From: Maratus speciosus
Taxonomy: Eukaryota > Arthropoda > Arachnida > Araneae > Salticidae
Assembly: GCA_963932465.1 (NCBI GenBank)
Contig: OZ010791.1
Coordinates: forward strand, 319,854,283 to 319,918,282
Length of the DNA: 64,000 nucleotides
Direction: 5' to 3'
Positions 11,315 to 21,884 of this stretch are shown in pieces. Numbering within the stretch: the first letter of the stretch is position 1; each line of letters opens with the position of its first letter. The notes under the pieces are model-generated. The model ran no database searches and was not told where the DNA came from. It worked only from the letters and a program-made list of their open reading frames with translations. A program made the position numbers and the translations under genes.

Positions 11315-13123
11315 CAAGTCGGCCATAATTAAACTGGCAGTACTCAGAGTGTTTTGTAGCGCGATCTAATTTAGAGAACGGTGCCATTTTTCGGGGGAAG
11401 AATAAACAAGACGGCGGACTAAGGATTCCGTGCCAAAAAAAGTTCCAAAAGTCACCGCTAGGGGAATATATGACGCTGTATAATAAAAAAGAGAGAGTTT
11501 TAAACAATGCGGAATCAATACTCAAATAAAATTACCTTTTATTTAGCACATACAAATAGCGTACAATGTGGCCGGAGTTTTTGTGGAACACATATTGCAT
11601 TCTGTTATGCACAACAGCAGAAAGTATGATGTATGTAGGAATATCCCGTATGCTAAGTGTTATGTTATCCTTCAATATAGTAAGATCCTGGACAAACTCG
11701 TGATAGACCTTGCACTTTATTTAACCCCATAGGCAGAAAATCCATGGCGTAAGATCAGGGGACCGAGGTGGCCATGCAGTTTGAAAGCTGTGTCTAATAA
11801 CTCTTTCTGTTGCGAATTTCCGTCATAGCAGCTGCTAAACCCACAAAGCGATGAGTGGAGGTGCTTCATCGTGCATGAAAATGCTTTTATATAGGCATTG
11901 TATTTGCTGATGTGCCGGAATGCAAAGTTGTTTAACATTTGGCGATATTTCTCTCCGGTAATAGAGGAGGTTACCGGTGCTGTCGGGGTAATGATCTCAG
12001 AGAAGAATGGACCTATGATCTTTTGAGATGTGAAACCACACCAAATGGTTACATTTCTTGAATATAAGGGAATTTCTTTGAATGCAATTGGTGATTTGTT
12101 ATCCCAAATTTGACAGTTCTGGGCATTTACTGTTCCATTCAGGTAAAAGTGGGCCTGGCCTCCCCATAAGATTTTCCACTGCCAAGGATCATCCACCTAC
12201 ATTCTGGCAAGGAATGTGATAGCAGAAGTCAATCGCTTATCATTGTCGGTGTGACGTAACTTTGTACATGGCTGATCTTGTACGGATAGAAATGAATAAT
12301 CTTTCGTATAACTTTCCATACCACACTGTAAGGCATATCCAGATTCCGAGCCAACCCGTGACCGCTGGAAGTGTCAACAATATTATCATGTGCAGCATCA
12401 ATAATCTCCGTTGCAACTTCATCGATTACATCCTCTGCTACGTGTTTTCGTCCTCTGCCTGATCGAACCTTCAGAGAACCTGTTTTCTCAGACTTCGCAA
12501 TCCTCTCTTTTATAGCATTTACTGACAAAGTACTGTCACCTTTTACGCATTTCTTGTGAGTTCTAAAAGCACGAAGAGAGACTGACGCGTTGAACTAGTT
12601 GAGGTAAAAGAATTTTGCAACTAGCACATGCTCGAGTAATGAGGGAGACCTTATTGCACGTAACTTTCAATCAAATGGTTTCTAAAAGTAACACATTGCC
12701 TTTACAAGCCCAACAAGACAGCACTGCGCCAAAGTATATAACGTGAATTTTGTATAAAAAAATTCTTCTACTGCTGCTTTTTTGGGACTCAGTAAGTGAA
12801 ATTACAGATAAAGAGCCTTTATGAGTACTTACATAATGTTTTAGCTTTTTTTTTTAAGTGTTGATATATTGATCTTGAATTAAATCGGTAAATTTGCAAA
12901 ATAAAAAAAAAATATTTCAGTATTGTTTCTTCATTTTTTAAACTATCTTTTCTATTACGTAGCGCTACATATTCCCCTAGCGGTGAAGCTTGGAACTAAT
13001 TTTTTGGTGGAATTCTTCCTCCCACGTCTTATTCAATCTTTTCATAAAATTTGTCGCCATGCTCTCAATTAGATCACGCAACAGAACTCTTCGAGTACTG
13101 CAAGTTTAATTATGGCCACCTTT
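11315..13123 (-). mobile_element. Tc1/mariner-superfamily (IS630-like) element with long inverted repeats
   Basis: Both ends carry GGCCATAATTAAACT followed by GCAGTACTC (left near 11321, right inverted near 13092-13117). Inner inverted repeats include GCGATCTAATT and TCACCGCTAGGGGAATAT (11452-11470 and inverted 12971-12990), so the inverted repeat spans about 170 bp at each end. TA flanks both ends (11313-11314, 13124-13125). The minus-strand transposase relic lies inside. Total length is about 1.8 kb. Confidence 0.75.
11717..12528 (-). pseudogene. DDE transposase relic (Tc3/IS630-like)
   Basis: Reading on the minus strand from 12528, the first open part (99 codons) has a helix-turn-helix-like region with SGRGRKHVAEDV and SSGHGLARNLDMPYSVVWKV. 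After a frameshift near 12200 the second part has WKILWGGQAHFYLNGTVNAQ and NVTIWCGFTSQKIIGPFF, which in active relatives reads W-S-D-E-A-H-F. Here the catalytic Asp is Gly. The second catalytic region, FMHDEAPP, is only readable in another frame near 11865-11880, and the third, expected as P-C-D-F-W-L-W-G, reads P-W-I-F-C-L-W-G. At least two of the three acidic residues are lost and at least two frameshifts occur, so it cannot be active. Confidence 0.75.
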
Positions 13124-13149
13124 TATATATGAATATGTATATATATATA

Positions 13150-15070
13150 TATAATTTTAATTAATTTTTCAACAACTTTCCAGCAGTGAAATTGTGCTTG
13201 AAATTATTGAATATTAAAGATGTGAATTATCACTTTACTAACTAAGCGTAGACCAACAGAGTGAAAAATGTCCAAGCCGAGAATCGAACTCGGACCCCTG
13301 GGATAGCGATCCAGTGCTCTACCATTAATCCACGTGGAAGATGTCCAACTTGGCATCTCTCACTCGCATAAATCGGTAAGATTGCTACCGCAGCTACAAG
13401 ACGGAGAAGTCTTCATAATCACAAAATCTCGCGGCGTAACATGAGACGCAAATGAACCCAGCATCGGTGAATATACAATTTTAATTAATTTTTCAGCTAC
13501 TTCCCAGCAGTGAAATTACACTTGAAATTATTGAATATTAAAGACGTGAATTATCACTTTTCTAACTAAGCGTAGACCAACAGAGTGAAAAATGTCCAAG
13601 CCGGGAATGGAACCTGGACCGCTGGGATAGCGCTCCAATGCTTTACCATTAAGCCACGCGGAAGATGTCCAGCTTGGCAACTCTCACTCACATAAGTCGA
13701 TATGACTGCTACCGCAGCTACAAGATGGAGAAGTGTTCATGAGCACACAATCTCGATGCGTAACATGAGATGCAAATGAACCCAGCATAGGTGATTATAC
13801 AATTTTAATTATTTTTTCAAGTATTTTCCTAAAGTGAAATTATTGAATATTAAAGATGTGAATTATCAGTTTGCTAACTAAGCGTAGACCAACAGAGTGA
13901 AAAATGTCCAAGACGGGAATCGAACCCGGATCCCTGGGATAGCGCACCATCCCAACTTATGTGAGTGAGAGATGCCAAGCTGGACGTCGTCCTCGTTGCT
14001 TAATGTAGAGCACTGGAGCGCTATCCCAGGGGTCCGTGCTTGATTCCCGACTTGGACATTTTTCACTATGTTGGTCTATCGCTCATCTTGTAGCTGCGGT
14101 AAGCAGTCTTACCGACTTATGTGAGTGACAGATGCCAAGCTGGCATCGTCCTCGTGGCTTAATGGTAGAACACTGGAGAGCTATCCCAAGGGTCCGTGTT
14201 CGATTCCTGGCTTGGACATTTTTCACCCTGTTGGTCTACGCTTAGTTAGCAAAGTGATATTTCACGTTTTTTATATTCAATAATTACAAGTATAATTTAA
14301 CTACTGGAAAGTAGTTTAAAAATTAATTAAAATTATATATTCACCGATGCTGGGTTCATTTGCGTCTCATGTTTCGCCGCGAGATTGTGTGCTCGTGAAG
14401 ACTTTTCCATCTTATAGCTGCGATAGCAGTCTTACCAACTTATGTGAGTGAGAGATGCCTAGCTGGGCATCGTCCTCGTAGCTTAATGGTCGAGCACTCG
14501 AGCGCTATCCCATGTTTCCGGGTTCGATTCCCGGCTTGGACATTTTTCAATCTGTTGGTTTACGCTTAGTTAGCAAAGTGATAATTCACGTCTTTAACAT
14601 TTAATTAATTTTTCAATTAATCCACAACAGTGACATTAAGCCCGGAATTATTGAATATTAAATAAGTTAGCTATTATATTTCTAACTAAGCGTAAAACCA
14701 ACAGAGTGGGAAATGTCCAACACGGGATTCGAACCCGAATCCTTGGAATAATGTACCGATGATTAGCCATGTGGGCTACAAGGACAATACATAGCCTTAC
14801 ATCTCTCACTCACATATGTTTGCAAGGCTGCGACTGCAGTACAAGATGGAAATGGCTTCATGAGCACACAATCCTGCGGCGAAGCATAAGATGCACATAA
14901 AGCCCAGCATTGGTGAACACATATATGTATAATTTTAATTAATTTTTAAATTAATTTACAGCACTGAAATTAGGTCCGGAAATATTGAGTATTAAATAAG
15001 TGAATTATCTTATTTTCCACTCTGTTGGGTTTATGCTTAGTTAGCAATATGATAATTCACGTATTTACTA
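13150..15070. repeat. Array of tRNA-derived SINE units in mixed orientation
   Basis: Units of about 320 bp begin with TTTTAATTAATTTTTCA, pass through TTGAATATTAAAGA and CTAACTAAGCGTAGACCAAC, then a tRNA-like head containing a B-box (GTTCGATTC) and an A-box-like TGGCTTAATGG word. Heads lie on the minus strand near 13272-13345, 13594-13668, 13903-13950 (truncated) and 14715-14790, and on the plus strand near 13989-14057, 14147-14217 and 14470-14541. Orientation flips near 13950, near 14320-14340 and near 14600. Copies differ by several percent, so they are not from one very recent event. No copy has an intact anticodon arm. Confidence 0.8.
14470..14541 (+). repeat. Best-preserved tRNA-like head of the 320-bp SINE family
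   Basis: The acceptor ends GTCC/GGAC pair, the A-box-like TAGCTTAATGG is present, and the T-arm CCGGG-TTCGATT-CCCGG is perfect. The anticodon arm is broken: the family consensus stem CTGGA/CCCAG has one mismatch, and position 33 of its loop is C where T is required. It is therefore a Pol III promoter-bearing SINE head and not a tRNA gene. Confidence 0.65.
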
Positions 15071-15666
15071 TTATATATATTTTAATAATTCTATTTCTTC
15101 TCATTACTGATTAGCGATTATATTTTACTATAATAAAACTTAATAAAACAACATTACTAGAAATAATGTTACTTGGACATTCCTGATTTCGTTTCCCAAG
15201 TTGCTACATATACTTACGTTCATCAATCATTTACTTCGACAGATTCAACAGTTACTGACATTTGTTTTCCTTATCAAGACAAATATTATCAGTTTTCGTC
15301 TTTAGAAAAGTTTTAATCTACTTGTTTACTACGGTGCAAGATTTAAACAGTAAGACATTGACGCTACATTTTGTTTTGTTAAAATGATGTCTTTTATGTA
15401 AATATGGTACTTAAGATGCAGTAATGAATGTTTTAGTTTTGATTATAATATGTAATTTTCCTTCTATGCCAACACCTATTTTTTTAATACAAAGATAAGA
15501 TATGCATTATAATGTATGTGTTCTTATATTTGTTGCTGACGTTAATTTCTAACACTCGTAAAATAGCAAAGTTTTGTTTTAATTTTTGTACCTACCAGCC
15601 TTGTGGTTTTAGTACTTTAATATTATAATTATTTATTGTATATTTTTTCTGCGGTGTAACTTTAAT
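15071..15666. other. No gene seen
   Basis: AT-rich spacer between the SINE array and a TTAA-flanked element. Nothing recognised. Confidence 0.5.
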
Positions 15667-16211
15667 TTAAGGGGACAAGGGTCATTCAAACACATTTTTA
15701 GATTTTTTTTTTAAATTGCACTTTAAATACTATGCAAGTGCACACTATATGATTTATGCAGATATCTCACACACAAGAAATTTAAAAAGAAAATCGGGTG
15801 AAAAATAAGAAATTTTTCTGAATATTTTAAGCGTTATCAAGAACTTACAAAATGTTTCAACCTCACTGCATATCAATTAAAATCGCCAATACTTTTTGTG
15901 CCAGTTTGGTTTACACATACAAATAAAACTGTGCATAGATTTTTTTTTTTTTAACTCAATATAATTGGGAAAGTTGAAGGTGGTTAAGAGCATAAATGTG
16001 ATGCAAAAATGCAGAAAATTTCATAAAATTTAAAAGATATTTTTTTAAAACTTTATATTCAAATATATAAAATTCGATGCACAGTTTTACTTGTATATGT
16101 AAACCAAACTGGCATAAAACATATTGAAGATTTTAATTTCTTGTGTGATAAATATATGTCCTAATTCATATAGTGATTAGTATTTAAGGTGCAATTAAAA
16201 TTATATATATA

Positions 16212-17510
16212 CATGGTCCGGCTATTAATTTCCAGAACTCATGGAATAACTCAGAAGAAAAAAAGGTTAAACACATGGCTATTTAATATGATTCGAAGTA
16301 ATCCCCATCAGCCGTAATGTACGTCTGTGCTCGGCTGTACAAATTTGGGAAAGAAGTTTTAAAATCCTCTTTTGGAATGCTCTTTAATAGTGACATTACA
16401 GTTTTCTTGATGGCTTCGACATCCTGAAATCTTGTTCCCTTCAGCAAATTTTTCAGCTTATGAAACAGGAAAAAGTCTGCGGGTGCTAAGTTTGGAGAGT
16501 ATGGTGGATGCTGTATCTCAACGACACCATGCTGGGCTAAGAATCGCCTCACAGGCAACGCAATGTGTGGGTGGGCATTGTCATGTAGCAGCAGCCAACT
16601 CCCATTTTGTTGAAAATGAGGCCTCGCTCTACGAATTCCTTTTCGAAGTCGGTCAAGAACTTCTGTGTAGAACTGTCCATTGAAAGTCAGGTTAAGAGGA
16701 AGAAATTTATGATGAATGAGTCCATCGCAATTGAAGAAAGCGATGACCTTGATTTTGGACTTTTCAAATCGAAACTCTTTCTGCCTTGGTGAACCTGGAG
16801 ACCGCCATTCGGAGCTTTGACGCTTGGTTTCGGGGTCAGATTGATAACACCAAGACTCGTCTCCCGTGACTATACTATACAGGAACGCAATGTCAGTTTC
16901 AGCGTTGTCGATAAGTTCGCCACATGCGTCCAGTCTCAATTGCTTTTGTTCATCCCTTAAATGGTGAGGAACGAATCTGGAACAAATCTTGGGTTTGCCT
17001 AGGTCTTGCGTCAAAATTTGCCGAATCGTCTTTTTGTCCATGATCAATTCATTGGCGAGTACTCGAAAAGTCAATCGACGATCACATTTCACGATATCGC
17101 GAACTTTTTGAATTGCTTCCGGCGTGCGTACGGACTGCGGCCGACATTTGTGGGATCATCTTCGACACTTTTGCTACCGTCCCGAAAGCGTTTAAACCAT
17201 TCAAAAGTTCTTGAGCGGGATAATGCTTCCTTGCCGTAAACTTGTTTTAACATTTCATAGGTTTCCGCAGCTGTCTTACCCAATTTTAAGCAAAATTTAA
17301 TGTTAATTTTTTGCTCCATTTTCACTTCGACAACAGGAATTTAAGAGCTACGTTTTAATGCGCCTTTCCCCGAGAACCACTTCAGAATGGCGCCGAGTGC
17401 ACTGCACATGCGCAAGAAAACGCTCTTCAACATGCAATCATTAGCACCATCTTCCGGCTTTTCGTTCTCGTACAGTTACGTCAGTCCTGGAAATTTATAG
17501 CCGGACCTTG
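16212..17510 (-). mobile_element. Mariner element, about 1.3 kb, near full length
   Basis: The inverted ends are CATGGTCCGGCTATTAATTT on the left and, on the other strand, CAAGGTCCGGCTATAAATTT on the right. TA dinucleotides flank both ends (16210-16211, 17511-17512). Length 1,299 bp is the usual size for mariner. The transposase lies on the minus strand. It is inserted in an AT-rich part of the palindromic TTAA element at 15671-17552. Confidence 0.92.
16283..17325 (-). pseudogene. Mariner transposase (DD34D), one frameshift
   Basis: The first part (17325 to about 17120) carries the N-terminal helix-turn-helix with GKTAAETYEMLKQVYG and WFKRFRDG. After a frameshift near 17120-17145 the remainder runs to TAA 16283-16285 and ends YFESY. 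Motifs seen are RFVPHHL (the mariner WVPHEL box, W to F), VTGDESWCY (first catalytic Asp), LLHDNAHPH (second Asp) and YSPNLAPADFFLF (third Asp), with exactly 34 residues between the second and third Asp. Total length is about 347 residues, the usual mariner size. All three catalytic Asp are retained, so the frameshift is the main visible lesion. The start is the Met at 17325, just inside the inverted repeat. Confidence 0.9.
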
Positions 17511-17556
17511 TATATATATATTAAAAAATGAGATTTAAGGTCCCTTGTCTCCTTAA

Positions 17557-20019
17557 CATTTATAATCTCCGAAATATATTTTATATATTCGGATTTCGTA
17601 ATAAGAAATTATGATTTTACAAGAAGGTTAACTAGGACCTTATTCTTAATTTAGAAAAATAATTGCTTTAAAAAATGTTTCCTATCTGCCAGGATTTGCA
17701 TAAGCATAGCATGAAGATCACAATAACAGAGATTATATTTAAAAGAAAAATATGTAACTCAAAAGTATATTAGCATGATGCCATAAAATTGGTAACTAGG
17801 CCAAATTTAAAAGCTTATCATATTCACTCATTATCATTATCAATTACATATTTTTATGTATTTTATGCAGCTTAATAATAAACGCAGCATATTTATCGCA
17901 TACACGCAATTATTTGTTGAACAGCCAAAATAGATATAATTTTTTCATTAAGTTTGAAACATATATTTTACAAAGGCCATAAATAGATCATAAAAATCTT
18001 GTCCTGAAATTATTTAAGGTCTTTTTTTTAATCAAAAATAATTTTAAACAAAATATCGAACAAGGGTATGAACCTAAAATGATTTAAAGCTATCATTTCA
18101 GGGAAACTCAACATTATGAAATGCCTTTTTACTTACATTTTAATATCCTAAATGACATCGCACAACAGTCCACAATTATCAATGCTGCTTTAGAATTGCA
18201 TGTTTTAAAGTTTTATCAAGTTAAATACATGCAAACGAATTCAATATTAAATAGTTATTATCAAAATTTAGTATTAAATCGTATTAAAATAATGCTTTTC
18301 CTGCAGAGTAAAACTGGAAAATTGAGAAAAATTTGATTTAAAGAATTAAAATTTACTTACGTATGATTGCTTTATATGCATTTTTATTTTTTAACGCGTG
18401 ATTAATTTAAATTACATTTTTAAACAAAAAGAGTTTACAGTTTTCACGTGTTGTACATGGTACATATAGTATATATTCGAAAAATTACTCATCTTAAGGT
18501 CACTGTGCCTAAATGTGACGTCCTTAATAAGCGATTATATTCTTGTACTTAAAATCATAACGCAAGAATCATATATACTGAGGCACAAATACAACTTAAC
18601 ACAAATAAACTTTAATACAAATAAAACTTAAGGAACAAATCTAGAAACATTTATCTGCATTTAAAATGTTTCCTGAAAAAAAAAAAAATTCTCATTACAA
18701 TGCACATCGTTCATAATCAAGCACTCCTATATTCCCTAAATACGGCGAAAAATTAAATTTTTTTTAAAACCTTGAACATAAAATTAGAGACGTCAAGGGG
18801 TTCGATCCGACGTGTGTTTCATTCACCTGAAACGTAAGCTCGGTAAAAGATGAAACGTTTTTGAATTAAAATTCTAAAATACCGCCTACACATTCAGGTG
18901 ACTTGTTTTCTTCAGAGACCTATTACCGATAAACTGAATGTCCTAAATCAGGAGAAAATTTAAGAGATTAACTAAGGTAAGTTTATGTGATATTTTCATA
19001 TATTTTATTAAAAGGATGCTAAAGCAGAATTGTGTTTAATTAAGCTGTGTTTAGTTAATAAATTAGGAATTCGAGAATGATCCTCCAAGAGCGCTTTCCT
19101 TTAGCAGGCTACTTAAATATATGTTTAAAATGATCAAAATAGTATTATAGGAGTCCTTAAAATGTTTAATTAAAAATAATAGCGTAAGAATAACGATGTA
19201 TTTAGAGACCAAAAATATAGATATGTGATTACTAGATTAGCAATACTAGCAGTACGGTAAAAATTCTGATAAATCTTGTATAGATTGAAATCACTTAAAT
19301 TATGTTCATTTCAATGTGATTACGTAAATTAATTTTACAAACATTATAAGGTTCTATAGCTTAAATGCCGAATAAAGCCTGATGCAGCAGGGTTCCCCAA
19401 TTTTTCTTTGCATGTTTCCTAAATCTGATATTTAATTTTTTTTCACCTTTTATTCATTATAATCAACATTTTCTACTTTCATATTGCTATAAGATCAACA
19501 ACGAAAACTGTGTTCATCTAAATGAGTATTTATGTTTCCGTATATGCTTTCAGAATCATAGAAATCTTTAATTTTTTGTGAAAGTGCAAGAAAAATGAAG
19601 GGGATCGGCCAACAGAATACCAGACCCTGGGCAGGGCATCTTTCTGGTTTAAAAAGGCCCTCTTAAATACAATTATAAGAAACATTGCACGATTTTATCT
19701 GTTTTTATGTCCAATATTTTTATCATGCTACATTTTATCATAACTAGAGTTACATGTAATAAATATTATTTTAACAACGTTATAAATATCTTATAAATAC
19801 TGTTTTAAAAGTGACCTCCAGACTAATGCAAATTCGTAACGGCCAAAATTTAAAATGTCGGAGTTATTTTTTTAAAAAAAATCTTAAATTAATTTGTATT
19901 TTCCATTATCAATATAGGATTTTTGTTAAAAATCAATATTTCTTGTTATATTCCTTAATAAATTTCCTATAGGAATCATGTGGTTATATATCATTATAAC
20001 TATATTGCCAAAAAAATTA
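17557..20019. other. No gene seen
   Basis: AT-rich, with only short open frames. A B-box-like GGTTCGATCC at about 18800 lacks an A-box and tRNA fold. Nothing else is recognised. Confidence 0.5.
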
Positions 20020-20300
20020 ACCCTCCAAGCGTCTTGCAAAAGGGTAAAATTGTAATGTTGTTTTCTTTGAATTTTATTTTAAATGGTAAGAAAATATGAT
20101 TCTTTCAACATTATAAAAAAGCTCAATTACAAATATGAATGTAATCCTTGAGAGTATTAATCATTCTTCAATGAATTTAAATTTCATTTTAATGAAATAA
20201 TAGAATTTCTTAAATATTGCTTGTATTGCTGTGAAACCTGGAGCTTAGTGAACGGAATATTACGCCCCAAACACTTAGAGGATTTCATCAAATGCTGTTA
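20020..20300. repeat. Divergent copy of the TTAA MITE family
   Basis: Starts TTAACCCTCCAAGCG and shares with the copies at 25750 and 29595 the words CAAAAGGGTAAAATTGTAA, GTGAAACCTGGAGCTTAGTG and AACGGA near its far end. The right TTAA terminus is not recognisable, so this copy is old or truncated. Confidence 0.6.
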
Positions 20301-20873
20301 GCAGTCTCACTGACCACTGTTTTTTTAAATTTTCACAGTTTAACTTGTAATTTCCAGTTTAACTGTGAATTTTTTTTTCGTTTGTAGTTCTAGTACTATC
20401 GTTAGAAATATTTGAAAGGATGAAATTTAATTAGAGTTAACCTTGTACAAAAAAAGTTCAGTTCAGAAACAGTATTTAATGAGTTAATCGCGCCCTTTGA
20501 TCAACTTTGACAGAACTGTCTCGCAGATAGTTCACAGTTGTTATGTGACAATTTCTGTCACTGCAGTTAATGGTTAAATGGATATTTTTCGATGAACTGG
20601 CATGCATAAAAAACATTGTCACATTTAGGACTTTGAAACGTCTCATATAGGCGTTAACTGCCGTAAATGCGACAAAAATTACCTAAATGCGACAGTAGTG
20701 TATTGTGAGTATAAACTACAGATAATAATTACATTTCTACAAAACAAGTTATTTTTGAACTAAAAGCACGATATTCATTTTCTGCTTAGTAAAATATATA
20801 TTTAATTAAATGCCAATTTTATCCTAAATGTGATAAAACTATGGAGAATCGCGTTTCATTTAGGCACATTGAT

Positions 20874-20875
<2 letters not shown>
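20301..20875. other. No gene seen
   Basis: AT-rich sequence. Several GACA/TGTC words occur around 20510-20570 but no bounded repeat. Confidence 0.5.

Positions 20876-20943
<68 letters not shown>
20876..20943. repeat. Compound (AT)n(GT)n microsatellite
   Basis: About 13 AT units are followed directly by about 20 GT units. Another short (GT)n run lies at about 21137-21155. Confidence 0.95.
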
Positions 20944-20947
<4 letters not shown>

Positions 20948-21579
20948 ATTTTCATCTGCCAGCTTTTCACAATTCAGATTTTACCTACCCATCATACGTA
21001 GTATAGGGTAAGTCTTGTAATCGTTTTAAAAATCTAAAAATTTTTTTGACGGATTTATACGTTTCAGACACTGGAGATTCCGAAAAAGATATTTTTAGAA
21101 AAAAAAAATTGCCGTACGTAAATTGCTGTACGTAATGTGTGTGTGTGTGTGTGTGTCTGTGTGTCTGTAATCTCCTGAACAAATTGAGATAGAGACATGA
21201 AATTTGGTGTGTACTTAGGAAGAAATAATGGATGAAGCCTATTGAATATCAGTAACCTCGATTATCCGGAACTATTTTTTTCGGACTCTCGAAATATTCG
21301 TTCTGCGAAAAGGTATACAAAAATTTTCGAAATTGTTTATTTGAAGGAGTGAATATAAAAAACAATAAAATAAACATAAATTTTGCATAAAGCATGAAAT
21401 CGATCGGATAATTAGTTGCCGAGATATTTGTAATCATATTTTTCACACTCTTCGAATTTTCATGACCCTGTATTTCATTCAAATTTCAATTCACGGATAT
21501 ATTTTAATTTGAAATGAGAGGCTTAATCTGACGCAAAACTATTAGTTAATATGATTATAATCTTTCGTGTCTACTCGAT

Positions 21580-21835
21580 TATCACGCCGACCAAAAAACT
21601 ATCGCCAAACTATAAGATTAAATGCCAATAATGGCTTATCGTAAATGTCATGCATTTAATGCATCTCCATACCTGTAAGGAGGTTACCATAGGGGGGGGG
21701 GGCTTGTTCTATCGCCTAATACCGCCAAGTTTGTCGCCAACTTGGCAATATATCGCCAAATTTGACGACCAAAATGAGTCGCCAAAAGTGACGCCAAATT
21801 GGCAGTATGTCCAATATTTCGCCAAATTCCCACAG
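21580..21835. repeat. Cluster of CGCCAA words beside a G11 tract
   Basis: The word TCGCCAA or close variants (CGCCAAG, ACGCCAA, CGCCTAA, CGCCGA) occurs about ten times at irregular 15-30 bp spacing, next to a G homopolymer at about 21693-21702. Spacing is irregular and copies are short, so this is a motif cluster and not a tandem repeat. Open frames through it on both strands are probably chance products of the repetition. Confidence 0.6.
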
Positions 21836-21884
21836 ACTTCCATTGTAAACCAATAGTTCTTACTTGCTTACAGAAAATCAACAA

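Larger units (their letters stand above)
15671..17552. mobile_element. TTAA-flanked palindromic MITE carrying a nested mariner
   Basis: The left end GGGGACAAGGGTC and the right end, read in reverse as GGAGACAAGGGACC, are flanked by TTAA (15667-15670 and 17553-17556). Inner sequence is also inverted: TGCACTTTAAATACTA near 15717 against an inverted copy near 16178-16196, and CCAGTTTGGTTTACA near 15902 against an inverted copy near 16100-16115. Without the mariner it would be about 580 bp and almost wholly foldback. TTAA flanks point to a piggyBac/Kolobok-type mobiliser. It has no coding capacity of its own. Confidence 0.75.

Noticed and set aside
13272..13345. Functional tRNA gene
   Set aside because: The A- and B-box words are present but the anticodon arm is mismatched, position 33 is not T, and the same sequence recurs in an array with a SINE tail.
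16432..16683. Plus-strand open frame of 83 codons within the mariner
   Set aside because: It is the antisense shadow of the mariner transposase.
18790..18835. tRNA gene suggested by GGTTCGATCC
   Set aside because: No A-box at the right distance and no acceptor stem.
18957..18990. Splice donor AAG-GTAAGT suggesting an exon
   Set aside because: All three frames upstream close within a few codons and no acceptor or conserved peptide is seen; could only be a non-coding exon.
20985..21182. His/Thr-rich open frame on the minus strand
   Set aside because: It translates a (GT)n microsatellite.
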